This document shows, piece after piece, positions 44,388 through 53,458 of a DNA stretch of 64,000 bases; the stretch's first letter is position 1, and the number at the start of each line of letters is the position of its first letter. The DNA comes from Bacillota bacterium (GTDB lineage Bacteria > Bacillota > Sulfobacillia > Fermentithermobacillales > Fermentithermobacillaceae). The translations under genes were made by a program, and so were the position numbers. The stretch covers positions 1 to 64,000 of the forward strand of contig DUVI01000029.1 in assembly GCA_012841065.1 (NCBI GenBank), given 5' to 3'. The notes beneath the pieces were generated by a model. It ran no database searches. It was not told where the DNA came from and was given only the letters and a program-made list of their open reading frames with translations.

Positions 44388-45509
44388 TTACGGAGCTACT
44401 GAATCACGCAGTTCCTTCACGGCATCAGGGCCCATTTCTAAAGCAGAAGGCACCTGTATTTCGCCTGACTTGACTTTTTGTGCAAGTTCGTCTAGTTTGG
44501 CCCTCATTTCCTCGGGTACATTCCTCTCATAAAACTCGTTGATGGCAAGCCCTACTGCGTCTTCCTTGAGGCCCAGGCTTTCAGCCTTGCCAAGTTCAAG
44601 CTTGCCTTCCTGGAACAGCTTGGCTGCCCTAAACAGAGAGTTGTCAACGCGCTTCAGCATAGAAGTAAGCACCAGTTCAGCCTTTTCCGGGTCTGAATCC
44701 TTGAACAACATGGCCTGGTCAGAGTCTACTCCGATGGCATAAAGACCTCTTTCTTTGGCTGCGTCAAGCTGCCCCAAACCGCTTCCACCGGCTACGTTAA
44801 ACCCGATGTCGACACCCATGTCATACTGGGCCAGGCACATTTCTTTGCCCTTGGCAGGGTCGCTGTAGGATTCTACATAGGACACTGCCACTTTGATCTC
44901 AGGATCTATGCTCTTTGCACCCTCGATGTAACCCACCAGGAAGTCATTGATTACAGGTGCATCCATGCCGCCCAAGAAACCGATAAGCTTTTCTTCGTTT
45001 GCCCGGGGCAGATCTGAAGTGGTAACCATCGCGGCAAGAGCTCCGGCAAGATAAGAGCCTTCGTTCTGTCTGTAAAGGATCGAGTATACGTTGCTGTAAT
45101 CGCCATTCGCGTAGTCCACGGATACGTCAAACAACACGTATGTCTTCTCGGGGAACTTAGGAGCGACTTCTTCAATCTGTGTCTGCATGTTAAAGGTTCC
45201 GGTGATGATAAGGTCCCAATCCTGGGTAGATACGTCGGTAAGGGTAGGTTCCCAGGCAGAGGGGTCTGTACCCATTTCGATTACCTTGACCTCCCAGCCC
45301 AGTTGCTCTTTGATCATCTGCATGCCCCGGTTAGCTGAATCCAGGAATGACATGTCTCCAAGGTTGCCCGCCAGCAAGAGCACGGCTTTATACTGCTGCT
45401 CCTGCCCTTCGCCGTTTTGAGATTCCGGGTCCTTAGTCCCGCATCCGACCAAAACGACAGACGCAAGCAGCGCCGCCACCAGCATTAGCCCTACGAGTCT
45501 CTTGTTCAA
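44388..45509 (-). CDS. BMP-family nucleoside-binding lipoprotein
   Basis: This protein of about 373 residues has a lipoprotein signal (LVAALLASVVLVGC lipobox) followed by a BMP/PnrA-type periplasmic-binding fold (AVLLLAGNLGDMSFLDSANRGM). The family binds nucleosides such as guanosine or adenosine. The TTG at 45509 follows CCGGAGG and gives a normal signal length; an ATG at 45536 lies further upstream. Confidence 0.9.
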   Translation of the reverse strand: MNKRLVGLMLVAALLASVVLVGCGTKDPESQNGEGQEQQYKAVLLLAGNLGDMSFLDSANRGMQMIKEQLGWEVKVIEMGTDPSAWEPTLTDVSTQDWDLIITGTFNMQTQIEEVAPKFPEKTYVLFDVSVDYANGDYSNVYSILYRQNEGSYLAGALAAMVTTSDLPRANEEKLIGFLGGMDAPVINDFLVGYIEGAKSIDPEIKVAVSYVESYSDPAKGKEMCLAQYDMGVDIGFNVAGGSGLGQLDAAKERGLYAIGVDSDQAMLFKDSDPEKAELVLTSMLKRVDNSLFRAAKLFQEGKLELGKAESLGLKEDAVGLAINEFYERNVPEEMRAKLDELAQKVKSGEIQVPSALEMGPDAVKELRDSVAP

Positions 45510-45535
45510 TTCTTGCACCTCCGGTTTTCCGGTCA

Positions 45536-46465
45536 TTATTTTGCGTTGATCGCATCCAAGAACATGTTTTCAATCTTGGCACGATCGCAAGCAAGAGCGA
45601 TTGAAGCATTTGGTTTGCTTCCGTCATCCATGCGCTCATCGATTACAGTAAGTCCCCTGCTGAACCGTCCGCCGGTCTCTACTGTAACCTTTGCATTCAA
45701 CTGTTGGGTAATCACAGTTGGGTCAATCGCCGCACATGCGGCCAGCAGATCGCACAGCAGAAGCACTTCTGAGCCAAGGTAAGCTTTTGTTCTTCCCACC
45801 GAGTACTCCATAGCTTGGGCAAACGCCTTGCCCACTTCGGTTGAAGATCTCCTAATCCGGACAATAACTTCTGATCCAAACACTGTGTCAAGGCATGTCT
45901 CCCACGGAACCATTATTATAGGTATTCCTGACTCGAACACCACTGCAGCAGCTTCGGGGTCAGCAAATATGTTGAACTCCGCCAACGGGCTTGTATTGCC
46001 CCTGGCCCGTGAAGTGCCGGCCATCATCACAATCTGCTTAATCCGCTTTTCCAGTTCCCTCTCTTTAGCTATAGCTAAAGCCACGTTGGTAAGGGGGCCC
46101 AGAGTAAGCAAAGAAACCTCCTGCTTCTTTGTAGATTCAATGATAAAGTCCACGGCATATTGGTCTTGGGGTGCAATACCCGGTTCAGGCAGTGAGGTAT
46201 TGCCAAACCCATTTTCTCCATGATACTCCGCAGCATGCTCACGTTGTTGCAGAATAGGCCTGCTTGTGCCCTGATAAACCGGCACGTCTCCACCCATCAG
46301 TTCAACGAGTTTGAGCGCGTTTCTGGTGGTGTGATTTAGTCCAACGTTGCCGTGAACCGAGGTGATCCCTAAGATGTCCAAAGCACCTGAGTTGACAGCC
46401 GTAATGATGGCAGAAGCATCGTCAATGCCAGGGTCTGTATCGATTATCCATTTCACTTTGCTCAA
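45536..46465 (-). CDS. Inosine-uridine-type nucleoside hydrolase 2
   Basis: This 309-residue protein begins KWIIDTDPGIDDASAIITAV, with LTLGPLTNVALAIA and AEFNIFADPEAAA. It is related to the enzyme at 39827 but clearly diverged, so the two may differ in base preference. In place of the usual HDA segment near the C-terminus it has a CDLLAA segment, so the active site may differ. It sits between ribokinase and the transporter. Confidence 0.88.
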   Translation of the reverse strand: MSKVKWIIDTDPGIDDASAIITAVNSGALDILGITSVHGNVGLNHTTRNALKLVELMGGDVPVYQGTSRPILQQREHAAEYHGENGFGNTSLPEPGIAPQDQYAVDFIIESTKKQEVSLLTLGPLTNVALAIAKERELEKRIKQIVMMAGTSRARGNTSPLAEFNIFADPEAAAVVFESGIPIIMVPWETCLDTVFGSEVIVRIRRSSTEVGKAFAQAMEYSVGRTKAYLGSEVLLLCDLLAACAAIDPTVITQQLNAKVTVETGGRFSRGLTVIDERMDDGSKPNASIALACDRAKIENMFLDAINAK

Positions 46466-46609
46466 CCTCCGGAGATAAGCTTGTTGGATACGTCCTTGGG
46501 AGTCCGCCTTATGTTCTGGCTCCCACCCCCTATTCCAAACCAGGTTCTACCTGTCGAAAAGCTATGCACTTAACATTATCATGTTATTACATTCGCGCAG
46601 AAACAAGGA

Positions 46610-47527
46610 TCAACCTTGGAGAAGAGCTTCAACCTCACCGCGTTCCGGCATAGAAGGCTGTGCACCTTTGCGCGTAACAGCCAATGCACCTACCGCATTT
46701 GCAAACCTGCACGCTTCTTCAAGGGATTTGCCCTCACACAGAGCCACTGCCAGCCCGCCGGCAAATGCATCACCTGCGGCGGTGGTGTCCACAGCCTGAA
46801 CCCTGTACCCCGGAATGCTGCCAAACCTGCCGCCTTCAGCATAAACCAGGCCGCTTGCACCTAGTTTTATCACCACAGCTCTTGCCCCTGCGGCAAGCAA
46901 GTCAGACGCAGCAAGTTTCGCGCTTTCCACATCCACCACCCGGCGCCCTGTTAGGAAGGACGCTTCATGCTCGTTAGGTGTAAGCACATCGATTCCACTG
47001 AGCAACTCCCGTGACAGGACAACAGGTGGAGCAGGGTCAAGCATCACTTGTGTGCCGCATTGTCTCGCGACCTTCACGGCATACTCCACGGTTTCGAGGG
47101 GTATCTCCAGTTGAAGCATTAGCACCTTTGCTCTTTCCAAATGAGGCTTGAGTGAATCAACGTCAGCCGTGCTGCAATACCCGTTGGCACCTGGAACAAC
47201 GATAATCGAGTTGTCTCCTGTATCATCCACTGTTATGAAAGCAGAGCCTGTAGGTACGTCTTGAGTGGTGGCAATAAGTTCCTTACCCGCTCCTGCTGAT
47301 GACAGACTGTCAAGCACTACCTTGGAAAAGACGTCGTCACCTATCCTCCCTGCCATAGCCACATTACCACCCAGTTTTGCTGCCGCCACAGCTTGGTTGG
47401 CGCCTTTTCCTCCCGGAAAGATGGAAAACTCAGTGCCCTGGACAGTCTCGCCCACGGCCGGGCGTCTTGTAACCCTCACCACGAAATCTACATTCATGCT
47501 GCCCAGTACAATAAGGTCTCTGTTCAC
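46610..47527 (-). CDS. rbsK: Ribokinase
   Basis: This 305-residue PfkB-family kinase has GSMNVDFVVRV, FPGGKGANQAVAAAKLGG, TPNEHEASFLTG and the catalytic DTTAAGDAFAGGLA. It phosphorylates the ribose freed by the nucleoside hydrolases. It is the first gene of the nucleoside operon. The start is GTG, after GGAGG. Confidence 0.93.
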   Translation of the reverse strand: MNRDLIVLGSMNVDFVVRVTRRPAVGETVQGTEFSIFPGGKGANQAVAAAKLGGNVAMAGRIGDDVFSKVVLDSLSSAGAGKELIATTQDVPTGSAFITVDDTGDNSIIVVPGANGYCSTADVDSLKPHLERAKVLMLQLEIPLETVEYAVKVARQCGTQVMLDPAPPVVLSRELLSGIDVLTPNEHEASFLTGRRVVDVESAKLAASDLLAAGARAVVIKLGASGLVYAEGGRFGSIPGYRVQAVDTTAAGDAFAGGLAVALCEGKSLEEACRFANAVGALAVTRKGAQPSMPERGEVEALLQG

Positions 47528-47693
47528 GCCAGTGTCGCCTCCTCACGTTAAATCTATCTTCAACGGGAAGCCAGGGCAAGCTGTTCCGATTGACAAACGA
47601 CATACTTGGAAAAAGCCAAATACGGCTGATTCCTGTGTCAGATAAGGGTTTACCGGCATAGCGTTATGTGACAGATGTTTTCGGAGGTGCACC

Positions 47694-48164
47694 ATGCACA
47701 TTCAAGGGTTCTCAGCAACCATTTCAAAGGAAAGCCTGGCGCGGCTCCTGAAGGCCATAAGGTTCCCCGAGGGCGTAACCCTCATTGATTCGATGCTTGC
47801 CGACGGAACGATTATCCTGGTACTCAGAATGGCATCGTACTTCGGGATACCGGTAAGGGTTAGATTAGAACTTGATTCCTTCCTTGGCTCGAGGATCATT
47901 TTCAAGGCAACTCCACCTATCAGGTTTCCAATTGAAGGTGTCTTGGAAATGTCACCGTCCGATGAACCGGAGACAGTTTCACACAACCGGTACACATTGG
48001 CTGAAATGGACTTGGTGAAGCTTTCTAAGGGCATGATCACGGCCGCTACGATAAGCAACTTGTCCATTACCACGCATGGAATCTTTCTTGAGGCACAAGG
48101 CATTCAGGCAGACCCACACAAGATTCTTGCTGCGTTCCAAAGCGTGTCAACCAATCACAAGTGA
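47694..48164 (+). CDS. Conserved-looking protein of unknown function
   Basis: This is a 156-residue protein with no recognised domain, signal or membrane helix. It reads as a compact alpha/beta protein (EGVTLIDSMLADGTIILVLRM, then LEMSPSDEPET). GGAGGTG lies 4 bases before the ATG, supporting expression. It faces the YmaF-like gene on the same strand with an 80-base gap. No function can be proposed. Confidence 0.7.
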   Translation: MHIQGFSATISKESLARLLKAIRFPEGVTLIDSMLADGTIILVLRMASYFGIPVRVRLELDSFLGSRIIFKATPPIRFPIEGVLEMSPSDEPETVSHNRYTLAEMDLVKLSKGMITAATISNLSITTHGIFLEAQGIQADPHKILAAFQSVSTNHK

Positions 48165-48244
48165 CACAAGGGATTCATATTGTATCTTGACATAAGTGCG
48201 ATTACCGGTGCCTGCGGCCCAGGGGCACCTAAGGAGGGAACAGC

Positions 48245-48706
48245 ATGGACAACACCGGCGAAGAAAGGAAAGACATGGCGGAACCCATAAGCCCACAGCA
48301 GCATGTACACCATTATTACGGAAGAACCACCACAGACCAGGACCACTTCCACGTGTTCGACGGCACCACCGGGCTCAATTACGTAACAGGTGAAGGCCAT
48401 GTTCACCGCTTCAGCAATGAAACTTCAAGAGCTCACGGCCATACCCACAGAATGCACGGGAACACGTCGCTTCAGGTCAGGTCATTTGGGGGGCACGTAC
48501 ATCAGATTTCCGGCATAACAAGTTTTGACGACGGACACACCCATCGATTTGACGTGTTTAGCGGCCCCCCTGCGAGACCCAGGAGAAGGAGACCCAGGCT
48601 CATGAGTTTGGCCAGATCGGCACAACAAACCCCGGACGAGGAATCTGCCTCACCCAGACGGCGCCGCCGCTTCCGAAAAATCAGGCCATCCTCTCGGAAA
48701 CAATAG
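48245..48706 (+). CDS. YmaF-like histidine-rich protein
   Basis: This is a 153-residue protein. The first 100 residues hold about six His-x-His units spaced 12-25 residues apart (HVHHYY, DHFHVF, GHVHRF, GHTHRMHG, GHVHQI, GHTHRF), the pattern of the YmaF family. The last 40 residues are very Arg-rich. Such repeats probably bind metal ions, and the basic tail may bind nucleic acid or anionic wall polymers. AAGGAGGG precedes the ATG. Its end overlaps convergent fchA copy 2 by 26 bases. Confidence 0.75.
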   Translation: MDNTGEERKDMAEPISPQQHVHHYYGRTTTDQDHFHVFDGTTGLNYVTGEGHVHRFSNETSRAHGHTHRMHGNTSLQVRSFGGHVHQISGITSFDDGHTHRFDVFSGPPARPRRRRPRLMSLARSAQQTPDEESASPRRRRRFRKIRPSSRKQ

Positions 48707-49313
48707 ATACGGCCTTTTCCCTTAATCTGCAGGCCTGCTCCATCAGGCCTTCCTTTTCTTTGATTGCTTGACGGACAAAGCCCTGATCCTTCATCATGGG
48801 CACGTTGATATCCACATTGAGCAGCACAGACCGCAAACCCGCTTCTGCAAGATAAGCGGCCACGCCCGCATCGCTGATTGCCATGGTGTTTCCTATCGGC
48901 GCCAGTTCACACACAATTTCCAGAAGTTCAACACACGCCCTGGCGGCCTTCAAAGGGGTCTCGGTAGCGCCTTTGAGCGCTTGCTGAAGGAGCACTTCAC
49001 GCTTTTCCTTTTCTCCCGGAGTGTTTCTCGGAAGCCTGTATACCTCCATGAACTTGCCGAACTGGCTGATATCTTCCTCGACCAAGGCCTCAAAGGTTGA
49101 CATCAACGCAAGCGCTTTGTCCCTGAGCACAATAACCTGCTCTTCCACATCCCGGTACTTCTTTTTGCCAATCGTAAGGTTGCCTACCATGGCTGCCATA
49201 GAAGCCGCAAAAGCTGCGGCTATCGCCGACACACTCCCGCCGCCGGGAGTAGGAGCTGAAGACGCTGATTCCTGAAGTATCTCAGATAAACTCTTGTCAA
49301 AGAGGCCGGCCAA
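48681..49313 (-). CDS. fchA: Formiminotetrahydrofolate cyclodeaminase (FchA-like), copy 2
   Basis: This 210-residue protein of the cyclodeaminase/cyclohydrolase family has SSAPTPGGGSVSAIAAAFAASMAAMVGNLT and a conserved GNTMAISDAGVA segment. It matches the classical family motif (TPGGGS) better than copy 1. It follows folD by 36 bases, so it may act as methenyl-THF cyclohydrolase/cyclodeaminase feeding FolD. The start is TTG. Confidence 0.88.
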   Translation of the reverse strand: MAGLFDKSLSEILQESASSAPTPGGGSVSAIAAAFAASMAAMVGNLTIGKKKYRDVEEQVIVLRDKALALMSTFEALVEEDISQFGKFMEVYRLPRNTPGEKEKREVLLQQALKGATETPLKAARACVELLEIVCELAPIGNTMAISDAGVAAYLAEAGLRSVLLNVDINVPMMKDQGFVRQAIKEKEGLMEQACRLREKAVSIVSERMA

Positions 49314-49349
49314 CGAAATCTCCCCTTTCTATATGTGAACCTGCTATAC

Positions 49350-50204
49350 TTAAGCCTGCTCCTTTTGCAGTTCGATTGCCTTAAGCAGGTTGTTCTGCAA
49401 GAGGGCAGTGGTAAGGCTTCCAACACCGCCTGGAACCGGGGTAATCGCACCGGCGACTTCCGATAACCCTTCAAAGTCCACATCGCCTACAGTCTTGCCG
49501 TCAACCTCGTTAATGCCTGCATCTACGACTATCACGCCAGGACTGACCATATCCTTGGTCACAAGTCTTGCCTTGCCTGCGGCAGCGATAATCACATCAG
49601 CTTTTTTGGTGTGGAATGCCAGATCTTTGGTACGGGTGTGACACACGGTCACAGTAGCGTTCTCATTAAGCAGCAGGAAAATCAAAGGCTTACCTACTGT
49701 ATCACCACGCCCGATGAGGCATACGTTCTTGCCTTCCAGGGAAATCCCTTCCCTCTTCAGGATCTCTATGCAGCTTTGAGGAGTAACCGGAAACAAGCCG
49801 GATTTCTGGGTGAACATCATCCCCCTGTTTATTGGGTTGATGCCGTCCACGTCTTTCAGGGGATCAATTGCCATCATCACACGTTGCTTATCCATATGTT
49901 TCGGAAGCGGGAGTTCGATCATAATGCCGTGGCAATCAGGATCCGCAGAAAGCTCTTCGAGTTTATTGATTACCTCTGATTCTTGAGCATCTTCGGGAAA
50001 TGTGAACAGCTCATAGTCTATGCCCGACTTGCGGCAAGCCCTTTCTTTCGACCTTGCATAAAGCACAGAGGCAGGATCGTCTCCCACCAGGATAACACAC
50101 AGCTTGGGGGTAATCCCCGCTTCCTTTAGCGCAGATACCTTTTCCCGGACTTCAGATCGGATCTCAGACGCAATCTGGCGTCCGTCGATTATTCTCGCGG
50201 GCAT
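49350..50204 (-). CDS. folD: Bifunctional methylene-THF dehydrogenase/methenyl-THF cyclohydrolase
   Basis: This is a 284-residue protein. The catalytic Lys lies in LYARSKERACRKSGI, with IELPLPKH, KDVDGINP and the dinucleotide site IGRGDTVGKPL, then TPVPGGVGSLTTALL. It links methylene-, methenyl- and 10-formyl-THF using NADP+. The leading gene of a folD-fchA pair, it takes on the one-carbon unit from histidine breakdown and supplies folate for purine synthesis. Confidence 0.95.
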   Translation of the reverse strand: MPARIIDGRQIASEIRSEVREKVSALKEAGITPKLCVILVGDDPASVLYARSKERACRKSGIDYELFTFPEDAQESEVINKLEELSADPDCHGIMIELPLPKHMDKQRVMMAIDPLKDVDGINPINRGMMFTQKSGLFPVTPQSCIEILKREGISLEGKNVCLIGRGDTVGKPLIFLLLNENATVTVCHTRTKDLAFHTKKADVIIAAAGKARLVTKDMVSPGVIVVDAGINEVDGKTVGDVDFEGLSEVAGAITPVPGGVGSLTTALLQNNLLKAIELQKEQA

Positions 50205-50424
50205 GATCCCAAACCCCTTCCTTAACTTGTCAATTCAGCCAATTACTCGCCTGTTACCTGCTTTCGACACGAGGTTCCTGCATACCTCTTAATAATCATG
50301 CAGGACATGATCCATTACTCCACAGGGGCGCTAGACCGGAAAAACTAGTCACATTTGAGCTCAATCAAAAAGTGCTGCCCTTCCCCTCTTTTGATTCAAC
50401 CCCATACTTACCACCGTGCATTTC

Positions 50425-50463
50425 AAAAAACCACCGGGCCCCATCCGGATGAGGGCCCGGTAG
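50425..50463 (-). terminator. Rho-independent terminator after the zinc-ribbon gene
   Basis: On the minus strand a GC-rich stem (CTACCGGGCCC ... GGGCCCGGTGG) is followed by TTTTTTG. It lies about 20 bases past the stop of the gene at 50483. Confidence 0.85.
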
Positions 50464-50482
50464 CTACAGGTACAGTAGACGG

Positions 50483-50920
50483 TTACCTAAGTTGGTTTCC
50501 GCATTTGGAACAGAACTTGTCATCCTCGCTTGCCAAGGCACCACACTGAGTACAATACATCCGGGATACAGCTTCATCCTGGGGAGTGCTGACGCTTTCG
50601 GCCTTCTGGACTTCCTCAGCAGGAGCTTTTTCAATCTCCTTGTTCTTGGCGTCGATCTTAGCCTCAATTTCATCTATGGCTTCAAAATGTTCGTGGAGCT
50701 GCTCGATAGTCCCGCCTTCTTTGTACAAGGTATGAGCCAATCGCCCAATCTCTTCAAACTTCTTCGCCCGTTCGTTCTCGAGTGACAACACTTCTACCTT
50801 CAACTTGCCGACCTTGGTAAGCTCCTTGGTTTCCTGCATCAACGTTTCTGCCCCGGACCTAATTGTGCGGCTCAGCTTTGATAATAGGTCTCTGCCTTTG
50901 CCTTCAAGATTGTGAGACAT
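50483..50920 (-). CDS. Coiled-coil protein with C-terminal zinc ribbon
   Basis: This is a 145-residue protein. Residues 1-105 are charged and heptad-like (LSKLSRTIRSGAETLMQETKELTKVGKLKVEVLSLENERAKKF...). The end is a zinc ribbon with two CxxC knuckles (MYCTQCG ... FCSKCG). It is cytosolic. The coiled coil suggests oligomerisation; the function is unknown. A strong terminator follows. Confidence 0.8.
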   Translation of the reverse strand: MSHNLEGKGRDLLSKLSRTIRSGAETLMQETKELTKVGKLKVEVLSLENERAKKFEEIGRLAHTLYKEGGTIEQLHEHFEAIDEIEAKIDAKNKEIEKAPAEEVQKAESVSTPQDEAVSRMYCTQCGALASEDDKFCSKCGNQLR

Positions 50921-51025
50921 AAAATCACTTCCTTTCCAACCTGTTATCGGATGCTCAACGAGCTACCCCCAGTAACTTCTATTTCAACTTTGCCCATTAA
51001 ATAATCCCATCTTGCAGCGAAAGAA

Positions 51026-51235
51026 TTAACCCTTGCATGTGCTGCACGTTCCACCCGAACATGCGGCACAGGACGATTGGCCTCCTGAGCCTTCCCTTAC
51101 GTTTGTTGAGAACATCGACATCAGTTTGGTAAGGTCTTCTGAACCGCACCCCGGGCATACCGGAACATCGCCTTTTCTGACCAGGCACTCAAACACTTCA
51201 CCGCATTTCCGGCACCTATACTCAAAGATTGGCAT
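51026..51235 (-). CDS. FmdB-type zinc-ribbon protein
   Basis: This 69-residue protein begins MPIFEYRCRKCGEVFE with a second knuckle CPGCGS, the FmdB pattern. A Ser/Gly/Cys-rich tail follows, ending CSTCKG. FmdB-like proteins are called putative regulatory proteins; the actual role is unknown. Confidence 0.88.
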   Translation of the reverse strand: MPIFEYRCRKCGEVFECLVRKGDVPVCPGCGSEDLTKLMSMFSTNVREGSGGQSSCAACSGGTCSTCKG

Positions 51236-51289
51236 GAGACACCGCCTCCCGCCAATAGTTTAGATGAAGCATCGTTGTTGTGCAAATTC

Positions 51290-51568
51290 TCATTCCGTAC
51301 GCTTCTCAGCATCCTCCAGCAGTGTATCCAGAAGATTGATTATTTCCTCAGTTGTACCTTTGCCTGTGTAGATCAGAGGTTCACAGTTCCATCTTGTAAT
51401 CACATAAAGTAATTCCTTGGCCATGGATTCAATGTCATGGGCGAGTTCTATTGCTTTGGATAAGCTATTGTCTTCGTCTGATTTCATCGTTTCAGACAGC
51501 ATATTGGCTGCTTCTGCAATGTCTTCCAACCGGTCAAGGAAAACTCCCACACGCAGAAATCTCGACAC
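51290..51568 (-). CDS. Small helical protein of unknown function
   Basis: This is a 92-residue protein of mostly helical, acidic sequence (LEDIAEAANMLSETMKSDEDNSLSKAIELAHD...). The start is GTG, after GGGGGG. There is no signal or motif. Convergent with nothing, it lies just upstream of the FmdB gene on the same strand. Confidence 0.6.
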   Translation of the reverse strand: MSRFLRVGVFLDRLEDIAEAANMLSETMKSDEDNSLSKAIELAHDIESMAKELLYVITRWNCEPLIYTGKGTTEEIINLLDTLLEDAEKRTE

Positions 51569-51694
51569 TCTTCGACCCCCCCTTTGTCACATTTCTCTCC
51601 TGCTTCTGGATTTCCTTTAGTTGTGACCGGTTTTATTAATAAGAAAACAAAAAACGAAAACACTAAAGGACGAATCAGGGAAAGGGGGGGTTTT

Positions 51695-52240
51695 GTGATT
51701 GAACATGAAGATTATCCAATAAGCAACATAGATGGCCAGAGTTCTGCTTCCCACGTTGTGGAGGAGATGAGGCGCTCTTTTATACCTCCGGGGGCCGGTG
51801 CGCCAACTACACCCGCCGAAAAAATGGAAGTAGCCCTGTCAGAAGTTCAGAATACCGTCAGGGAGCAGCAGATGCTCATCGAACAGGATCTGCAGGGCGC
51901 ATTGAGCAAAGCTTCCGCCCATGTGGCTGACTCTCAAGCGGTAGACACGCTGCTTGCCCTCTCACAACAAATTGCTTCGATAGTGTCACAGGGCAATGAA
52001 GCAGTGCGCTCCAATTCACAACAGTTAAACGATCTCATAAGCCTGCTGGGAGACCAGCTATCGATGCAACAAGCCAAGGTTGACAGGCAGGTTGCGCAAG
52101 CACTTCAAAAAGCAGTCGTTTCTCTGGCTGATGCCCAGAATGCAATGTTCCAAAGCATGGCGATCTCACAAATGTGCCATTACGTAAAGGGCGCAGAACA
52201 AGTTGTAAAAGACATTATTGCCCCTGGCCAGGTTCAATGA
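51695..52240 (+). CDS. Glutamine-rich helical protein of unknown function
   Basis: This is a protein of about 181 residues. After a disordered head it is almost wholly helical with Gln, Ala and Ser (VREQQMLIEQDLQGALSKASAHVADSQAVD...), resembling spore-associated helical or coiled-coil proteins. The start is GTG at 51695, after a G-run. Its end overlaps the convergent deacetylase gene by 26 bases. Confidence 0.6.
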   Translation: MIEHEDYPISNIDGQSSASHVVEEMRRSFIPPGAGAPTTPAEKMEVALSEVQNTVREQQMLIEQDLQGALSKASAHVADSQAVDTLLALSQQIASIVSQGNEAVRSNSQQLNDLISLLGDQLSMQQAKVDRQVAQALQKAVVSLADAQNAMFQSMAISQMCHYVKGAEQVVKDIIAPGQVQ

Positions 52241-53408
52241 CAGAAGTAGGACTTATGTTCTGAAAACCAAAGCCCATCCGCGCAAGGGACGGGATGATCT
52301 CAGCCAACGCTTCAGCAGTATGGCCAAAACCTTCATGAAGCAAAATTATGGCTCCGTCCCTTGCCCAAGCAAGTACCCGCTCAACCACTTCCCGTGATGA
52401 TCCAGCCCCGATGTCTGCACCCCCGATATTCGTCCACATCAGCACTCTCATTCCAAGTTTCTGTGCCTCTCTGATTTGTGTCTCGTCGAGCATTCCGTGG
52501 GGAGGGCGGTAAAGGTATGGCTTTTGCCCTGAAATCTGGGTTATGCACGTTTGCGCCATCTGCAAATCCGTCTCGACTTCCCGAGGAGAGAGTCCGGCCA
52601 ATATCGTGTGTTCGTAACCATGCACACCGATAACATGGCCCCTGTCAGCCATGTCTTTCACAAGTTCAGGATACTCCCTTGCTTTCTTTCCGATCACGAA
52701 GAATGTAGCCTTGATCCCATACTGGTCCAGCACATCTAGAATTGCAGGAGTGGTAACCGGATCAGGGCCGTCGTTGAAGGTAAGGCATATGCGTTTATCA
52801 GGCACAGGCAGCTGTTCAAACGGGGGTAAGACAGGTTCTTCAGGCAGTTCCTCAGGGGATTCCTGATTTCCCGAAACAGGGGCTGCATCGTCAACCCTAA
52901 GCGCCAGGACATCCCCTGGGAACAAGCGATCCGGGTCCTTCAGCTTGTTTATCTTGATGAGATCAGAAACACTCAGGCCGTACTTGGCGGCAATAATCCA
53001 CAGAGTCTCCCCTGCCGAAACTGTATGCTTTGCCGGCGGGTTGAGTTTCATCAGTTCGTCGTACAAGGCTGACTTGGTTCCAGGCCCGGCTATGCCGTCC
53101 CTGACCAGGCCTTTCCTTTGCTGGAATTCCAGTACTGCAGCCTTTGTCTTGTCTCCGAAAACTCCGTCTACACTTGATCCGTATAAACCCAGTTGCTTTA
53201 GGAGTGCTTGCAGCTGCTTGACTTCCTCACCGGTGTGCCCATATCTCAAAACCCGCCCGCTTCCGAAAAGGTCTGCGTAATCAGTTGCCTCTGCGGCAAC
53301 CCATCCTGGGTATGTGCTCAGGACTAGCGCTACCGGAAGCAGCCAAAACACCGCTTTCACGAACGTCTTCTGAAATGTCCGGACCAAGGCAAAAACCCCC
53401 AGCAACAA
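52215..53408 (-). CDS. Polysaccharide deacetylase with PG-binding and LysM domains
   Basis: This is a 397-residue protein. A signal peptide is followed by a PG_binding_1 domain (about 58-118), a LysM module (about 128-172), a Glu/Pro linker and a NodB domain (from about 205). Metal-site His residues are present in GVHGYEHTI, and RPPHGM is present. The first NodB motif, usually TFDDGP, reads TFNDGP (Asn212), losing the presumed catalytic base. It would de-N-acetylate wall glycans if active. The exact start is unclear (TTG at 53408 or 53387). Confidence 0.88.
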   Translation of the reverse strand: MLLGVFALVRTFQKTFVKAVFWLLPVALVLSTYPGWVAAEATDYADLFGSGRVLRYGHTGEEVKQLQALLKQLGLYGSSVDGVFGDKTKAAVLEFQQRKGLVRDGIAGPGTKSALYDELMKLNPPAKHTVSAGETLWIIAAKYGLSVSDLIKINKLKDPDRLFPGDVLALRVDDAAPVSGNQESPEELPEEPVLPPFEQLPVPDKRICLTFNDGPDPVTTPAILDVLDQYGIKATFFVIGKKAREYPELVKDMADRGHVIGVHGYEHTILAGLSPREVETDLQMAQTCITQISGQKPYLYRPPHGMLDETQIREAQKLGMRVLMWTNIGGADIGAGSSREVVERVLAWARDGAIILLHEGFGHTAEALAEIIPSLARMGFGFQNISPTSVIEPGQGQ

Positions 53409-53458
53409 CCTGTGTTTCTGAGGGTATCATGCGTGTTTCGCAGGTAGATTATTCCTTA

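Noticed and set aside
48208..48230. GGTGCC...GGGCACC hairpin before the YmaF-like gene
   Set aside because: The stem is only about six pairs with no T-run and no clear link to the start; it is too weak to call.
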